Part shown: in pieces, positions 12,190 to 22,021 of the stretch
Layout of the letters: every line of letters starts with the position of its first letter
How positions within the stretch are numbered: the stretch's first letter is position 1
Origin: Diaporthe sp. PMI_573
Lineage: Eukaryota; Ascomycota; Sordariomycetes; Diaporthales; Diaporthaceae
Assembly (NCBI GenBank): GCA_021399435.1
Contig: JAJTUP010000001.1
Location: forward strand, 1,302,001 to 1,366,000
Length of the DNA stretch: 64,000 nucleotides
Direction of reading: 5' to 3'
Program-made: the position numbers and the translations under genes
The notes under the pieces: model-generated
What the model saw: the letters and a program-made list of their open reading frames with translations, nothing else
Databases searched by the model: none
Told to the model about the DNA's origin: nothing

Positions 12190-15100
12190 ATGGATACCCC
12201 TAGTGGCCTGGGTCGGCCGCCCAGGATACTCTCGCTTGGTATCCATCCCAACTCCACGTCTCAGAACAGCAACTGACTATTGATAGATGGCGGGGGTATC
12301 CGTGGCAAGTCCAGTCTCCTTATCCTGGAGAACATCATGGAGCGTATTCGCGAGTCCCAGAGCTTGAATCAAGTGCCTCGACCATGCGACTACTTCGATT
12401 TGATTGGTGGCACTAGCACTGGAGGGTATAAACTGTCGTCGTCCCATCTATCTTTTCTGCTAATGAACCTGATAGGATCATTGCGATCATGCTTGGACGA
12501 CTGCGAATGACAGTAGACGAGTGTATACAGGCATATGATAAAGTCGGTCAGGCTGCCTTCATGCCGAAACGGCGGATCTTTCCACTACCTGCGGAACCAA
12601 AAGGCGCCTTTTCAGCCACTGCCCTCGAGAAGGCGATCAAGCAAGTTGTGCGGGAAAATTGTACCGACCCAGAATGCACTGCAAAGCGAAGCAAAGATCC
12701 ACAGAGCGAGACAACTTGCACGCACGACGATTTGCTATTTCGGGACGAGACTTGCACTAAGACGTAAGTCTTAAGCAGGGAATGCATGGTGGGGGAGGCT
12801 AATGCTAATGTCTTATAGTGTCGTTCTAGCCATCACAAAGGCCAACATAGACGCTCGTCCCATGCTGTTCAAGACATACGACACATCTACCTCCTATAAA
12901 GACTGCAGCATCTGGCAGGTTGCCCGCGCGACGTCGGCCGCAACGACCTTCTTCAAGTCTATCCAACTCGGCCGCGACAAGATAGAGTTCATAGATGCCG
13001 GGTTTGGATATAATAACCCGACAGAGATCCTGATTGAAGAAGCAGAGAAGCTATTTCCTAGATACGATCAGTTGCGTATCCTCAGCATTGGTACAGGGCT
13101 GGGAAGCGTTGTGACGATCCAGGACTCAAGACGGTCTATCTTGAGTGCATTGAAAACGATGGCCTCGGAGTCAACAAAAGTTGCAAGAAAACTCGACGAC
13201 AGGTATAAAGAGGGAGGCCAGTACCATAGATTCAATGTGGAACGTGGTTTAGACGACATCAGGTTGTCAGACCACGAGAAAGCGAGCACGATAGCCGCTC
13301 ACACAAGGAATTACTTGGACGAAAACCAGAGGGCAATCGAGAAGTTCCGTAATGACTTCTTCAAAAAGCCTGGAGGCCGTTCTGGCATTATAGCGGAACC
13401 AGGCGGCGTGCCTTACAGTTAGTACTCTAGTATTGCTTCCACTGAAACAATCAGGTAACATAATTACAGGGACCACCCGCTACTCCATACCTTTCCCTCG
13501 TAACCAGTATTTTGTCGGCCGGGACACTGTTCTGCAAGATCTGAGGCAAAAGCTCTTTATCCAACCAGAGTGCCAGAAGCTCGCCATCGTCGGACTCGGC
13601 GGAGTCGGCAAGACTCAGGTAGCCCTCCAGTTCGCCTTCTGGGTCCAGGAAAACCGTCCAGAATACTCAGTCTTCTGGTTATCGGCGCTTAGTGACACCA
13701 CCTTCTACCAAGACTACCTAAAGATAGGTATAAAGGCAGGACTCCCTATGGATACCAATAACAAAAAGGCCAGGATGTTGGTAAAACAATATCTCGAATC
13801 GAGTGGGTCAGGAAAGTGGTTGCTCATTATCGATAACATCGACGAAAAGACCCAATTAGCGACAATCAAAAACTACCTACCTATCCACGACGATGGCCTT
13901 GTGCTTTTTACGACACGCTCAAAGGAGATCGCCATATCTACAGCGCGTGCCGATATTGTAGAGCTCCACCAGATGGCCCCTGAAGAGGCTACAAACTTTC
14001 TCAAGAGATCACTGTTCCACAAAGAGCTGATCGAGGAGGAAAGTATATCAGCAAGGCTCCTCGAGGAACTTACTTACCTACCCTTGGCTATCGCGCAAGC
14101 GTCTGCCTACCTCAACCGCAACCCGCATTTGACTATTCAAAGATACATCGACCTGTTACATGGGACTGACAAGGACGTTGTTGGCTTGACGACCCAAGAG
14201 TTCCCGGACGATACACGTTACCAAGGCGTAGGCAACGCTGTAGCAACTACGTGGATTGTATCCTTTATCCAGATTCAACAGACCGATCCTGCTGCATACA
14301 AGCTACTTGCATTTCTGTCCTGTATTGAGCCAAAGGCCATACCACAGTCACTACTCCCCCGAATGGAGTGTCAGCAAGACCAAGAGTCTGCAATCGGTAC
14401 ACTAGTCGGATTTGCTTTCTTAGCCAGACGCCGGAATGACGATGTATACGATATGCATAGTCTAGTACACTTGGCGACCAGATTGTGGATCGAAAAAGAG
14501 GCGCGAACGCAAGAGACTATGCTCAGGGCTTTAAACGATATGGACACAGTCTTTACCGATAACGATGGCGCGAATCAAGAACTATGGCAGAGCTACTTTC
14601 CACACTCTATTCGGCTATTACAACGGAGCAAAGATTGCTGTATCGATGAACGATTTTCACTCTCCGCCCATGTCGGAATGCGCTTAGATAAAGATCGGCA
14701 GTTTAAAGAGGCTATCAAATGCCTTGAAGACGTCTGGGAATGGAAACAGAAGACGCTCCGAGAGGAGGATGATTCCCGACTTACTTCAGAACACGTGCTT
14801 GCAAGCGCCTACCTTGATGACCGGCAGATCAAGGAGGCTATTGAGATGCTTGAGCATGTGGTTGAGGTCAAAAAGAGGATACTCCGAGAGGAGGATTATT
14901 CCCGACTCAATTCAGAACACGAGCTTGCAAGGGCCTACCTTGATGACCGGCAGATCAAGGAGGCAATTGAGATATTTGAGCATGTAGTTGAGGTCGAAAA
15001 GAGGATACTCCAAGAGGAGGATCATTCCCGACTTGCTTCAGAACACGAGCTTGCAAGTGCCTACCTTGATGACCGGCGGATCAAGGAGGCTATTGAGATG

Positions 15101-15838
15101 CTTGAGCATGTGGTTAAGGCCGAAAAGAGGATACTCCGAGAGGAGGATCATTCCCGACTTACTTCAGAACAAGTACTTGCAAGCGCCTACCTTGATGACC
15201 GGCGGATTAAGGAGGCGATAGAGATACTTGAGCATGTAGTTGAGGTCCGAAAGAGGACGCTCCGAGAGGAGGATGATTCCCAACTTACTTCAGAACACAC
15301 GCTTGCAAAGGCCTACCTCGATGACCGGCGGATCGAGGAGGCGATAGGGATATTTGAGCATGTGGTTGAGGTCCGAAAGAGGACGGTCCGAGAGGAGGAT
15401 TATTCCCGACTCGCTTCAGAACACGAGCTTGCAAGGGCCTACCTCTCTGACCGGCGGATCAAGGAGGCTATTGAGATGCTTGAGCATGTGGTTGAGGTCC
15501 GAAAGAGGACTCTCCGAGAGGAGGATCATTCCCGACTCGCTTCAGAACAAGTGCTTGCAAGTGCCTACCTCGATGACCGGCGGATCGAGGAGGCGATAGG
15601 GATATTTGAGCATGTGGTTGAGGTCCGAAAGAGGACGGTCCGAGAGGAGGATTATTCCCGACTCGCTTCAGAACACGAGCTTGCAAGGGCCTACCTCTCT
15701 GACCGGCGGATCGAGGAGGCGATAGAGATCCTTAAGAATGTAGTCGAACTTGAAAAGGGCCTGTTAGCAGAAGATGACCCAGATCGTTTAATCTCACTAG
15801 ATTTGCTGGAGGAGGCATATAGGAAGTTGCGGGAATGA
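12190..15838 (+). CDS. Patatin / NB-ARC / TPR NLR-type receptor (STAND protein)
   Basis: Fungal NLR-like innate immunity or allorecognition receptor: a patatin-like phospholipase effector, a nucleotide-binding switch and a repeat sensor. Exons 12190-12238, 12287-12425, 12476-12763, 12819-13417 and 13470-15838 join in frame to 1147 residues with introns of 48-55 bp. The short first exon (MDTPSGLGRPPRILSL) is needed to complete the patatin oxyanion motif LDGGGIRG. The nucleophile elbow GGTSTGG is rebuilt across intron 2, and the catalytic Asp lies in DAGFGYNNP. NB-ARC follows near residue 390: Walker A GLGGVGKT near 400, Walker B WLLIIDNIDE, a sensor-like GLVLFTTRS, LPLAIAQASAYL and an MHD-like YDMHSLVHLA. 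From about residue 763 there are nine 42-residue TPR units. All catalytic residues are present and no stop interrupts it, unlike the repeats just upstream. It is expected to act in the cytosol, with nucleotide-driven oligomerisation releasing lipase activity (family knowledge). Confidence 0.93.
14681..15814 (+). repeat. Nine 126-bp TPR-encoding tandem units, with a 252-bp duplication
   Basis: Units start every 126 bases from 14681; units 2 to 8 begin AYLDDR or AYLSDR. Units 2-8 differ at only a few codons. The stretch starting at 15311 is repeated from 15563, with the 126-base unit and the start of the next identical base for base as far as read by eye. This indicates a recent two-unit duplication and concerted evolution. 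Units 1 and 9 are more diverged, as expected at array edges. Confidence 0.9.
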
Positions 15839-16470
15839 CTATACTTTAGATAGCATCGTGATTATATTCTATACAGCATTTTCAGTAAGAAGGACGTAAC
15901 GCCGTCTCGGAAAAGACGAATTTGTTTAATCTGTCTAACTGGAAGCTCCGTTTGAAAGTCTGATTGCCGTGTGTGTTGCTGCCTCAGGCACTGATCGTTA
16001 TGTTTAATGACACTTACCGGAGAGTACTTTGTTTGACGCTTTGCACTGTGTAAGTCCCTTAGCCCCACAATTAGCCGCTTTTCAGAAAGATTCAACAGAC
16101 AGGACGCCGGAAACTGATTTCGGTCCCCACTGTACCTTTGATGAACAGCACGAGCAGTGAATGTGATGGATTGCAACTTGCCTGTTCCGGTGAAATTGCG
16201 GCAGTGGGCCACGGCCGCAAGCCATAAGAAAGAAGTACAAGGTATAGTCTCCTTGTTGTTTAAATCCGGATTCAAATGGTCTATACCGTGGCCTTTTCCC
16301 CTTGGATTCTCAGCCATGACAAACACTTCAAAGAACCAATCATCTTAGCTTGTGAATAAAGAGCACAGTTAGATATCCACTCCACGGGGAGAACTGTGCG
16401 CATATCTTCATTTGATCAGACTATTTCTAGACCTTTGTAGCAGAGGATCGTTACACAACCACAGAACATT
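15839..16470. other. Intergenic between NLR and SET gene
   Basis: No gene is supported. It should hold the NLR 3' UTR and the SET gene promoter. A minus-strand frame (15862-16326) has no recognisable features. Confidence 0.5.
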
Positions 16471-17954
16471 ATGGCATCTAAACTCCCAAACCACCTACTC
16501 CAACAACCATTCCGGCTCGCTAATAACAGAGAAGTTCCTCGAATTGAAGAGGGTTTCCCATGTGAAGTAAGAGACTATGTTGCAGACTCACAAGTTTGGG
16601 TAAATCATATCGCTCGCCCTGGCCAGAGGACAGTCCGAGGAATTCTCGATGTTGGGAACAGAGATTGGGTTCGCAATTGCTTTACATGCGAACAAGATTG
16701 GCGCAGCTGTCCTAAAGTTGATTGCGTTCGCGTTTTTCACACGGTGCGCCGGTCATGGGAGTTCCAAAAAAAGTTCCAAAGTAAGTGCTACCAGTTGACA
16801 CCGTGATCCGGTTTACTTAAATTAGGAAGGCACTCTGGCATCATTTTATATTACTCCAGCGTCTATTCTGAGTTACAGTGGCCTTTACCCTAACACACCA
16901 TTTCACAGTAAATCCCGCACCAGATAATATGGGTCTCGGAGTCTTCGCAGGCAGAGATATCCTCGATGGCGAGATCCTAGACGAATACTTTGGCGAGCTG
17001 CTCCCACAGCTTGTGGCAGCACAGCGGGAGAATGACGACTATGTGTTCCAGATTGCCAATGTTGCAAGTTCATCCTCTAGGGACTACGGGAACTGGACAC
17101 GTTTCGTGAACCACCGCTGTGTAAACTACAACGTCGACGCTATCCAGGACGTCATGGGCGGCAGAAGAACCGTCACGTTTCGGGCACGTGGAAATATATC
17201 TCAAGAAACGCAGCTGTTCATGTATTACGGTGAAACGTACTTTGGTGACGCGGACAGTGATATTCTCTGCCGTTGCCCAGATTTTGCGAGACCTCATCTC
17301 CCTCCGAAACAGCGGGGTAAAAAACGAAAAGCGAACAGAGAGGCATTCCCTGTGATAGGAAGAGATAAACAGCAGAAGAGAAAGACAGCCCCTGATGTGT
17401 CAATCACCGAGAAGAATACCTGGATCACTGAGAACAAAGATTGGTTGAACAAGCAAGCGCCCAATGGCTATCCGCACTGGACAAACGTGCACTGGCGCCT
17501 CCTGGAGCAGCTGATCCGGCGCCGTCGGAACTACCGCGACTGGCAGGACAAGCGCGAGTTCAGGAAGCTGCAGTCCTCGCGGGGCGATGAGCTGATAAAC
17601 CAACATGTCACCACTCGACGCGGTGCGCAGATGGCGATCAAGGCGTGGCACCTCGACGTCACCAAGGCGTTCGAGCGTGACGATGTGTGCGGCAGCAGAC
17701 AGGGCGTGCCGTGGGGAACAGATGAGCTTCTGAAGAGGGTATTTGCGCTGATCGTAGCGGCGAGGCGGAGAAGACGGAGGAGCGGACGGAAAAGGTCGCG
17801 CTCAATCACGCCGCCGATAATTGAGGCGCCGGTGAAACCGTGGCCCTCAGGGACCGCCCCGGGAGACATTCCAAGCCCGCCGGCAACAGCGCGCCCGAAG
17901 CCGATCAGCCGAATGCTTCCAACCGATTACCCAATCCTTCCGATAGATTTCTAG
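16471..17954 (+). CDS. SET-domain protein, candidate lysine methyltransferase
   Basis: Exons 16471-16780 and 16879-17954 join (98-bp GTAAGT..TTACAG intron, phase 1, with A|TG forming a Met codon) to 461 residues. A small Cys cluster (NCFTCEQDWRSCPKVDCVRV, near residues 70-85) precedes the SET core: NMGLGVFAGRDI for the cofactor GxG turn, DEYFGELL, NWTRFVNHRCVNYN for the usual RFxNHSCxPN pseudoknot strand, and LFMYYGETYFG for the final Tyr motif. A short CRCPD post-SET-like segment and a long basic tail rich in Lys/Arg follow, suggesting a nuclear protein. The substrate (histone or other) is unknown. NHR replaces the canonical NHS, so catalytic competence is not certain. It lies 630 bases downstream of the NLR on the same strand. 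Confidence 0.8.
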
Positions 17955-19228
17955 GCCGACTCAGGACTCGACCCACTACTTGCGACAGATGTCCCGAGCC
18001 CGCCGGTAACGGTGCGTCAGGCAGCGGCCGCTGCTCGCCGTCGCAAGAGAGAACGATCAGAAAGTCTTTCAACGGGATACCAACATACCCTTAAATGACG
18101 TAGGAGGAGTAGAATAGGTTACGGTTTCTTCGTCGAGTTCATTCTATTGGAATATTTTAACCCCTGAGAGATCACCTCCGGGCAACTCCCAACGAATGGT
18201 TCTTATATTCAGACTGATTTTTAACGTAATTGGGTGTATTTTATTGTATACTGTGGAAAGCGCAGAAAGTTATAGGAAAACATGCTCAGAATAGGACAAA
18301 ATATTTTTCGAACGACTCGCAGTCTGTCTCCCAGTTTCCAGGAAAGAGAAGTCATACCACACTCGGAATCACAAGAAAATGCACATGTTCAGCTGTTTAG
18401 GTGCTCTGGGCAGACTCATGCTTCAAGTTCGATAGCTGTCAAACTGACGTGTTGAAATATGCGGCTATAATCATTGACCCTGACGTTGAGAAGAGGTCTT
18501 GAATCAAGCTTTCTGAGTAACGTGTGGTTAGAAAAGAGGGGAGGCATGTGTCAATGTCCCTGGCAACATCAGTCCACCTTCATCATGGCCCCTGGAACGG
18601 AGCCTGCAGTTATCAAAGACCACGGTGATTGCGCAGAAAAGCTTGCCTGCAGCTCTGAACGGCTCGGGCGTGTGCAAATAAGCTCTCATTTCGGAAAGCC
18701 CCTGAGCATCCAGACTAACTGAACAATCATATTGGATGCCTAACAGACGAGCGTGCCTAGCTACCTACTTAAGTAAGCAGTGGGTGTCATAACCATACCC
18801 ACAATCCCCCCAGGCACGTCTTGGATTGGCTGTAGCTTCAGCGGTGTAAATGGACGGTTTATAAGTGAATTCTATCCGCCACTTCTATTCTTGGCTGACT
18901 GCCCCCATGCAAGCCATCCACCGTCAGGCAGCCACTTCAGTCCCCTGTTTTGGCTGTTGCCTGCAGTTCGAAGTTTTGGCTTCTTAAGCATCGCAAAACT
19001 CCTCGTCCGCGACGAAATGACCAGGAAGTAGATCTTGATGTATTTCAGGGGTCCTTAGAAGGTGTCATCTCACATACTGGTATTTTATCCCCGTGTCCAA
19101 CATTTTCATTATTCCCGCGCTAACCTCAATCCGGCCTTACACAAATACACAAGTCTCACACTTGAACCGATTCCACTCGAGGTACTGCAATACGCCTACA
19201 TCATCATCCACCATTTCCAAAAGACAGC
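17955..19228. other. Intergenic, 1.3 kb
   Basis: No gene is supported. The last 150 bases are rich in CT and CA runs, typical of a filamentous-fungal leader before the small ORF at 19229. Confidence 0.45.
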
Positions 19229-19471
19229 ATGTCGACATCTTCAGCTGCTGGCCTTTTTGGTCACCCCGTTTCCCGGTCAGACAAGCCGGCCGCGCCAGCG
19301 TTGCAGCCGGCGCCAGCCGGGGGAGCAGCCCACACCACAGACAACTCAGCCCCCAACGAGCCAAACGACAATTATTACCAGGACAAAGACCTCAACTGGT
19401 GGCTGACTTTCGCTCGTACTTTCAAGAGCGCCGTCAAGACCCCACTTCCCGATGATGACTCTGACCTATGA
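19229..19471 (+). CDS. Small hypothetical protein, 80 residues
   Basis: ATG at 19229 follows a pyrimidine-rich leader and ends at TGA 19469-19471. The protein has a Ser/Ala/Pro-rich disordered N-terminal half (APALQPAPAGGAA), then a compact amphipathic stretch NWWLTFARTFKSAVKTPL and an acidic tail DDDSDL. No signal peptide, membrane helix or known domain is visible. The composition bias and codon order look coding rather than random, but expression evidence would be needed. Function unknown. Confidence 0.45.
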   Translation: MSTSSAAGLFGHPVSRSDKPAAPALQPAPAGGAAHTTDNSAPNEPNDNYYQDKDLNWWLTFARTFKSAVKTPLPDDDSDL

Positions 19472-19740
19472 GCCAAGGACATAAGCACTCGGAAATTATG
19501 GAGGAAACCTCATGGACACGGATGGACGGACACGGTCACACTGGAGCACGAGCCGTTCAGTCCTACGCGACTTGAGCAAGACAGATTACTCATACCAATC
19601 AGCCGAATGCCTAGGTAGATAGGAAAAAAGAAATCGCGGACCTGAAGGTTCTCTATCACGCTTGCATGTGACCTAAGTGTATGTTTTTTCCAGCGCTAAT
19701 TACTGCTACTGCTACAAGTGCCAGGAATCGGCGCACTTAT

Positions 19741-19774
19741 TAGTGAGTGTTAGTGAGTGCTAGTGAGTGTTAGT
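19741..19774. repeat. 10-bp tandem repeat TAGTGAGTGT
   Basis: About 3.4 copies of TAGTGAGTGT/C lie in the spacer between two convergent genes. Confidence 0.85.
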
Positions 19775-19997
19775 GCCAAGAGATTTCGCACAGCTCAATT
19801 TTTGAAGTTCACGATCACAGCGAGAATATTATTCCTTGACGAAATCGTATTGTCTGTTTCGTCGGACTCATCGACGATTTGTCAAGTCCTCTATGATGCC
19901 AAAACGCCCATGCTATCATGCCCCTATGCTTAAATACCCTCCGCTCAATATGCCAGGTTCTTCACTGAAATGCATGCGCGCACACCAAATGCCATCT

Positions 19998-20918
19998 TCA
20001 AATATCCGGCCCGTCCTCCTCCTCATACGGCACCAAATATTCGCTTTGTCGTCGAAGTCGAATGGTCATAGGCTGTTCCATCTCGATTTGCGACTCAATC
20101 CTCGAAGCTGCCAGCGGCTCCGGGTATTCCTCCAAGTCGTGTGGGTAAAGCGTCTCCCCCTCGGGTGTCGTCACCATTAGCACCGGCTTGTCGACATCCT
20201 CTGTGCCGGGTAAGTCGTCTTGCTTGTACGGAAGTAGTGCGCATGGGTCCTTGATGAGGGAGGTCCCTCCCGCCCTAGCGAAGCGCTTCCTTTTGCGCTT
20301 GTTTCGTTCCTCTGCGTGGTCGACTAGGTAGTCGCAGCACTCGCACCGGTTCTCGTATCGGATCTCTCCCGTGCCGAAGCGATGGTAGATGTAGGCTGCT
20401 AGTTCGCTTTTGGGCTCGATTACTTCCTGTTCATCATCCACTTCGTCGTGCTCTTCTTGTGCGGTCTCCCAACCCTCGTCGTCTTCCATTTGCTGTTGCT
20501 GTGCGGCGCCGTCTTGCTCCTGGCTGTCGTCGAATATGGCGTGGGTGCTCGCGCCTTCGCATGGTCCGCTGTCGTGAGCTCGTTTGGAAGACTTAGACTC
20601 CTCCACCGCTGCGTCCCAAATACGTCGCTGCATCTCAGGCGAGATGATATTATCATATTCAAGGGTACATGATGGGATTTGGAATGCGTTCTCGTTGCCG
20701 TTGTCAGTCAACTGCGCCTCGTCAGTATAGTAGTTCTTGTTGCCTTGCTCCCTTTGGCGTGGGCGGCTCGGGGTACATACCTTTTGTTGCTCTGCATCAC
20801 AACTATTGGCCCAGTCCGAATCGGCCTCGTCATCCCAGCCAAATTGCCGGTCCAGCATTGCTACCTGTTCCTTCCAGTCGGGCTCAGTGGCCTTCTCTTT
20901 TCCTTTGCCTTTCGACAT
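19998..20918 (-). CDS. Hypothetical acidic protein with conserved-looking C-terminal half
   Basis: The frame is open further upstream, but the ATG at 20918 (MSKGKGKEKATEP) is the likely start because it follows an A/T-rich leader with a TATA-like box near 21151. It encodes up to 306 residues: an acidic and Gln-rich middle (AQQQQMEDDEGWETAQEEHD) and a C-terminal part with YHRFGTGEIRYENRCECCDY, a basic KRKRKRF patch and a structured-looking end. A 69-base segment with consensus GTATGT, branch-like TACTGAC and GCAG ends (minus strand, about 20715-20785) is exactly in frame, so it could be removed (283 residues) or retained. No known domain was recognised; the CxCC pair may bind metal. Confidence 0.6.
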   Translation of the reverse strand: MSKGKGKEKATEPDWKEQVAMLDRQFGWDDEADSDWANSCDAEQQKVCTPSRPRQREQGNKNYYTDEAQLTDNGNENAFQIPSCTLEYDNIISPEMQRRIWDAAVEESKSSKRAHDSGPCEGASTHAIFDDSQEQDGAAQQQQMEDDEGWETAQEEHDEVDDEQEVIEPKSELAAYIYHRFGTGEIRYENRCECCDYLVDHAEERNKRKRKRFARAGGTSLIKDPCALLPYKQDDLPGTEDVDKPVLMVTTPEGETLYPHDLEEYPEPLAASRIESQIEMEQPMTIRLRRQSEYLVPYEEEDGPDI

Positions 20919-21150
20919 TTTGCGATGCTGTCGCAGCAGGGCTGCTGATATAGCCAGTGTTGAGAAAAGGTTGTTTGTAGTGTCAGTGACTTTGAGAAAG
21001 TGAAATGTTTTGTGTAGATCTCTTGTTCTTGTCTTGTTTGTAGGTGGTTTGGTATGTGTTGAGATGAGTTGCATGTGATGGTGAGGATTTGTGTATGTAG
21101 GTGATTTTAGGCAAGGCAAGACCTCGAAAACGGGGGAACCTCACTCCTCT

Positions 21151-21158
21151 TATATAAG
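21151..21158 (-). promoter_or_regulatory. TATA-like box upstream of the 19998-20918 gene
   Basis: TATATAAG lies about 235 bases upstream of the chosen ATG on the minus strand and is followed by a CA/T-rich leader. The placement fits a core promoter but is not proven. Confidence 0.35.
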
Positions 21159-22021
21159 AATCGAAAGGACATCGGGGTTCACATTGGATCGATGCTACTG
21201 GGGCACCTTTTTTGGCTTAACCATGAAGTGATCCGGGCAATAGAGGGTTAAAACTAACATGCGAGGTATCCATCAATATCCGCGTAAGCTAATCTGATGG
21301 GCACACGCAGTAGCTTCCTAAGGGAGAAACGATATAATTCCAACAGCGCCCTACCTGGATCTTTCTCTGTCAGCCTCTAGTATAAAGACCGGCCTATTCT
21401 TTAGTAGTGTACAAGACTCGGCTGGTCAAGTCCAGTCCATAGTAGTGCAAAATACTCAGCTCCAGTACCCAGTTAGATCCCACACCCAGGGTGCCCCAAA
21501 TGTCAAACCGGACCATCCCCTTTAGCAGGCCAATAGCACGTTTCTGGCTGTTCATCTAGTCAATGGACTTAATTCTGAGCAGCCAATAAACTTTTGAAGG
21601 ACCGCTGAAGCTTAGCTAGTAGTAATCGATCCTACATCTGCGCTGACCAAATGCACTCCGCGCCAGAAGCAACAGAGAGTAGTAAATAAAAGAGGGACGG
21701 ATGAGTACGAAGTGGCTCCAAGGAACAAATTGTCATATACGTAAGACAAAGCAGTGCTGCCATAATCATCCATAATCTTCAGTCAATTCAGAGCGGCATG
21801 CAAAAAGGTCTAATCATCTCAATCCTTTGAGTGGCTGAGATACGGCCTAAGCTACTCCAGCTTCCTCTCAGCTTCGCGGTATGTCTATCATCTTACAGAG
21901 TCAAAATCTCGATCTATCTAGGACGAGGCATGGAATGCACTCGTGACGAATGTGCCGCCAACTCTTCCAGTCCAAAAATATGCCCACCTCATCACAAGTC
22001 ACCCTCGTCTTCCCTCTCAAT
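21159..22021. other. Intergenic, no gene seen
   Basis: About 860 bases. Short open frames only; no motif recognised. Confidence 0.45.
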
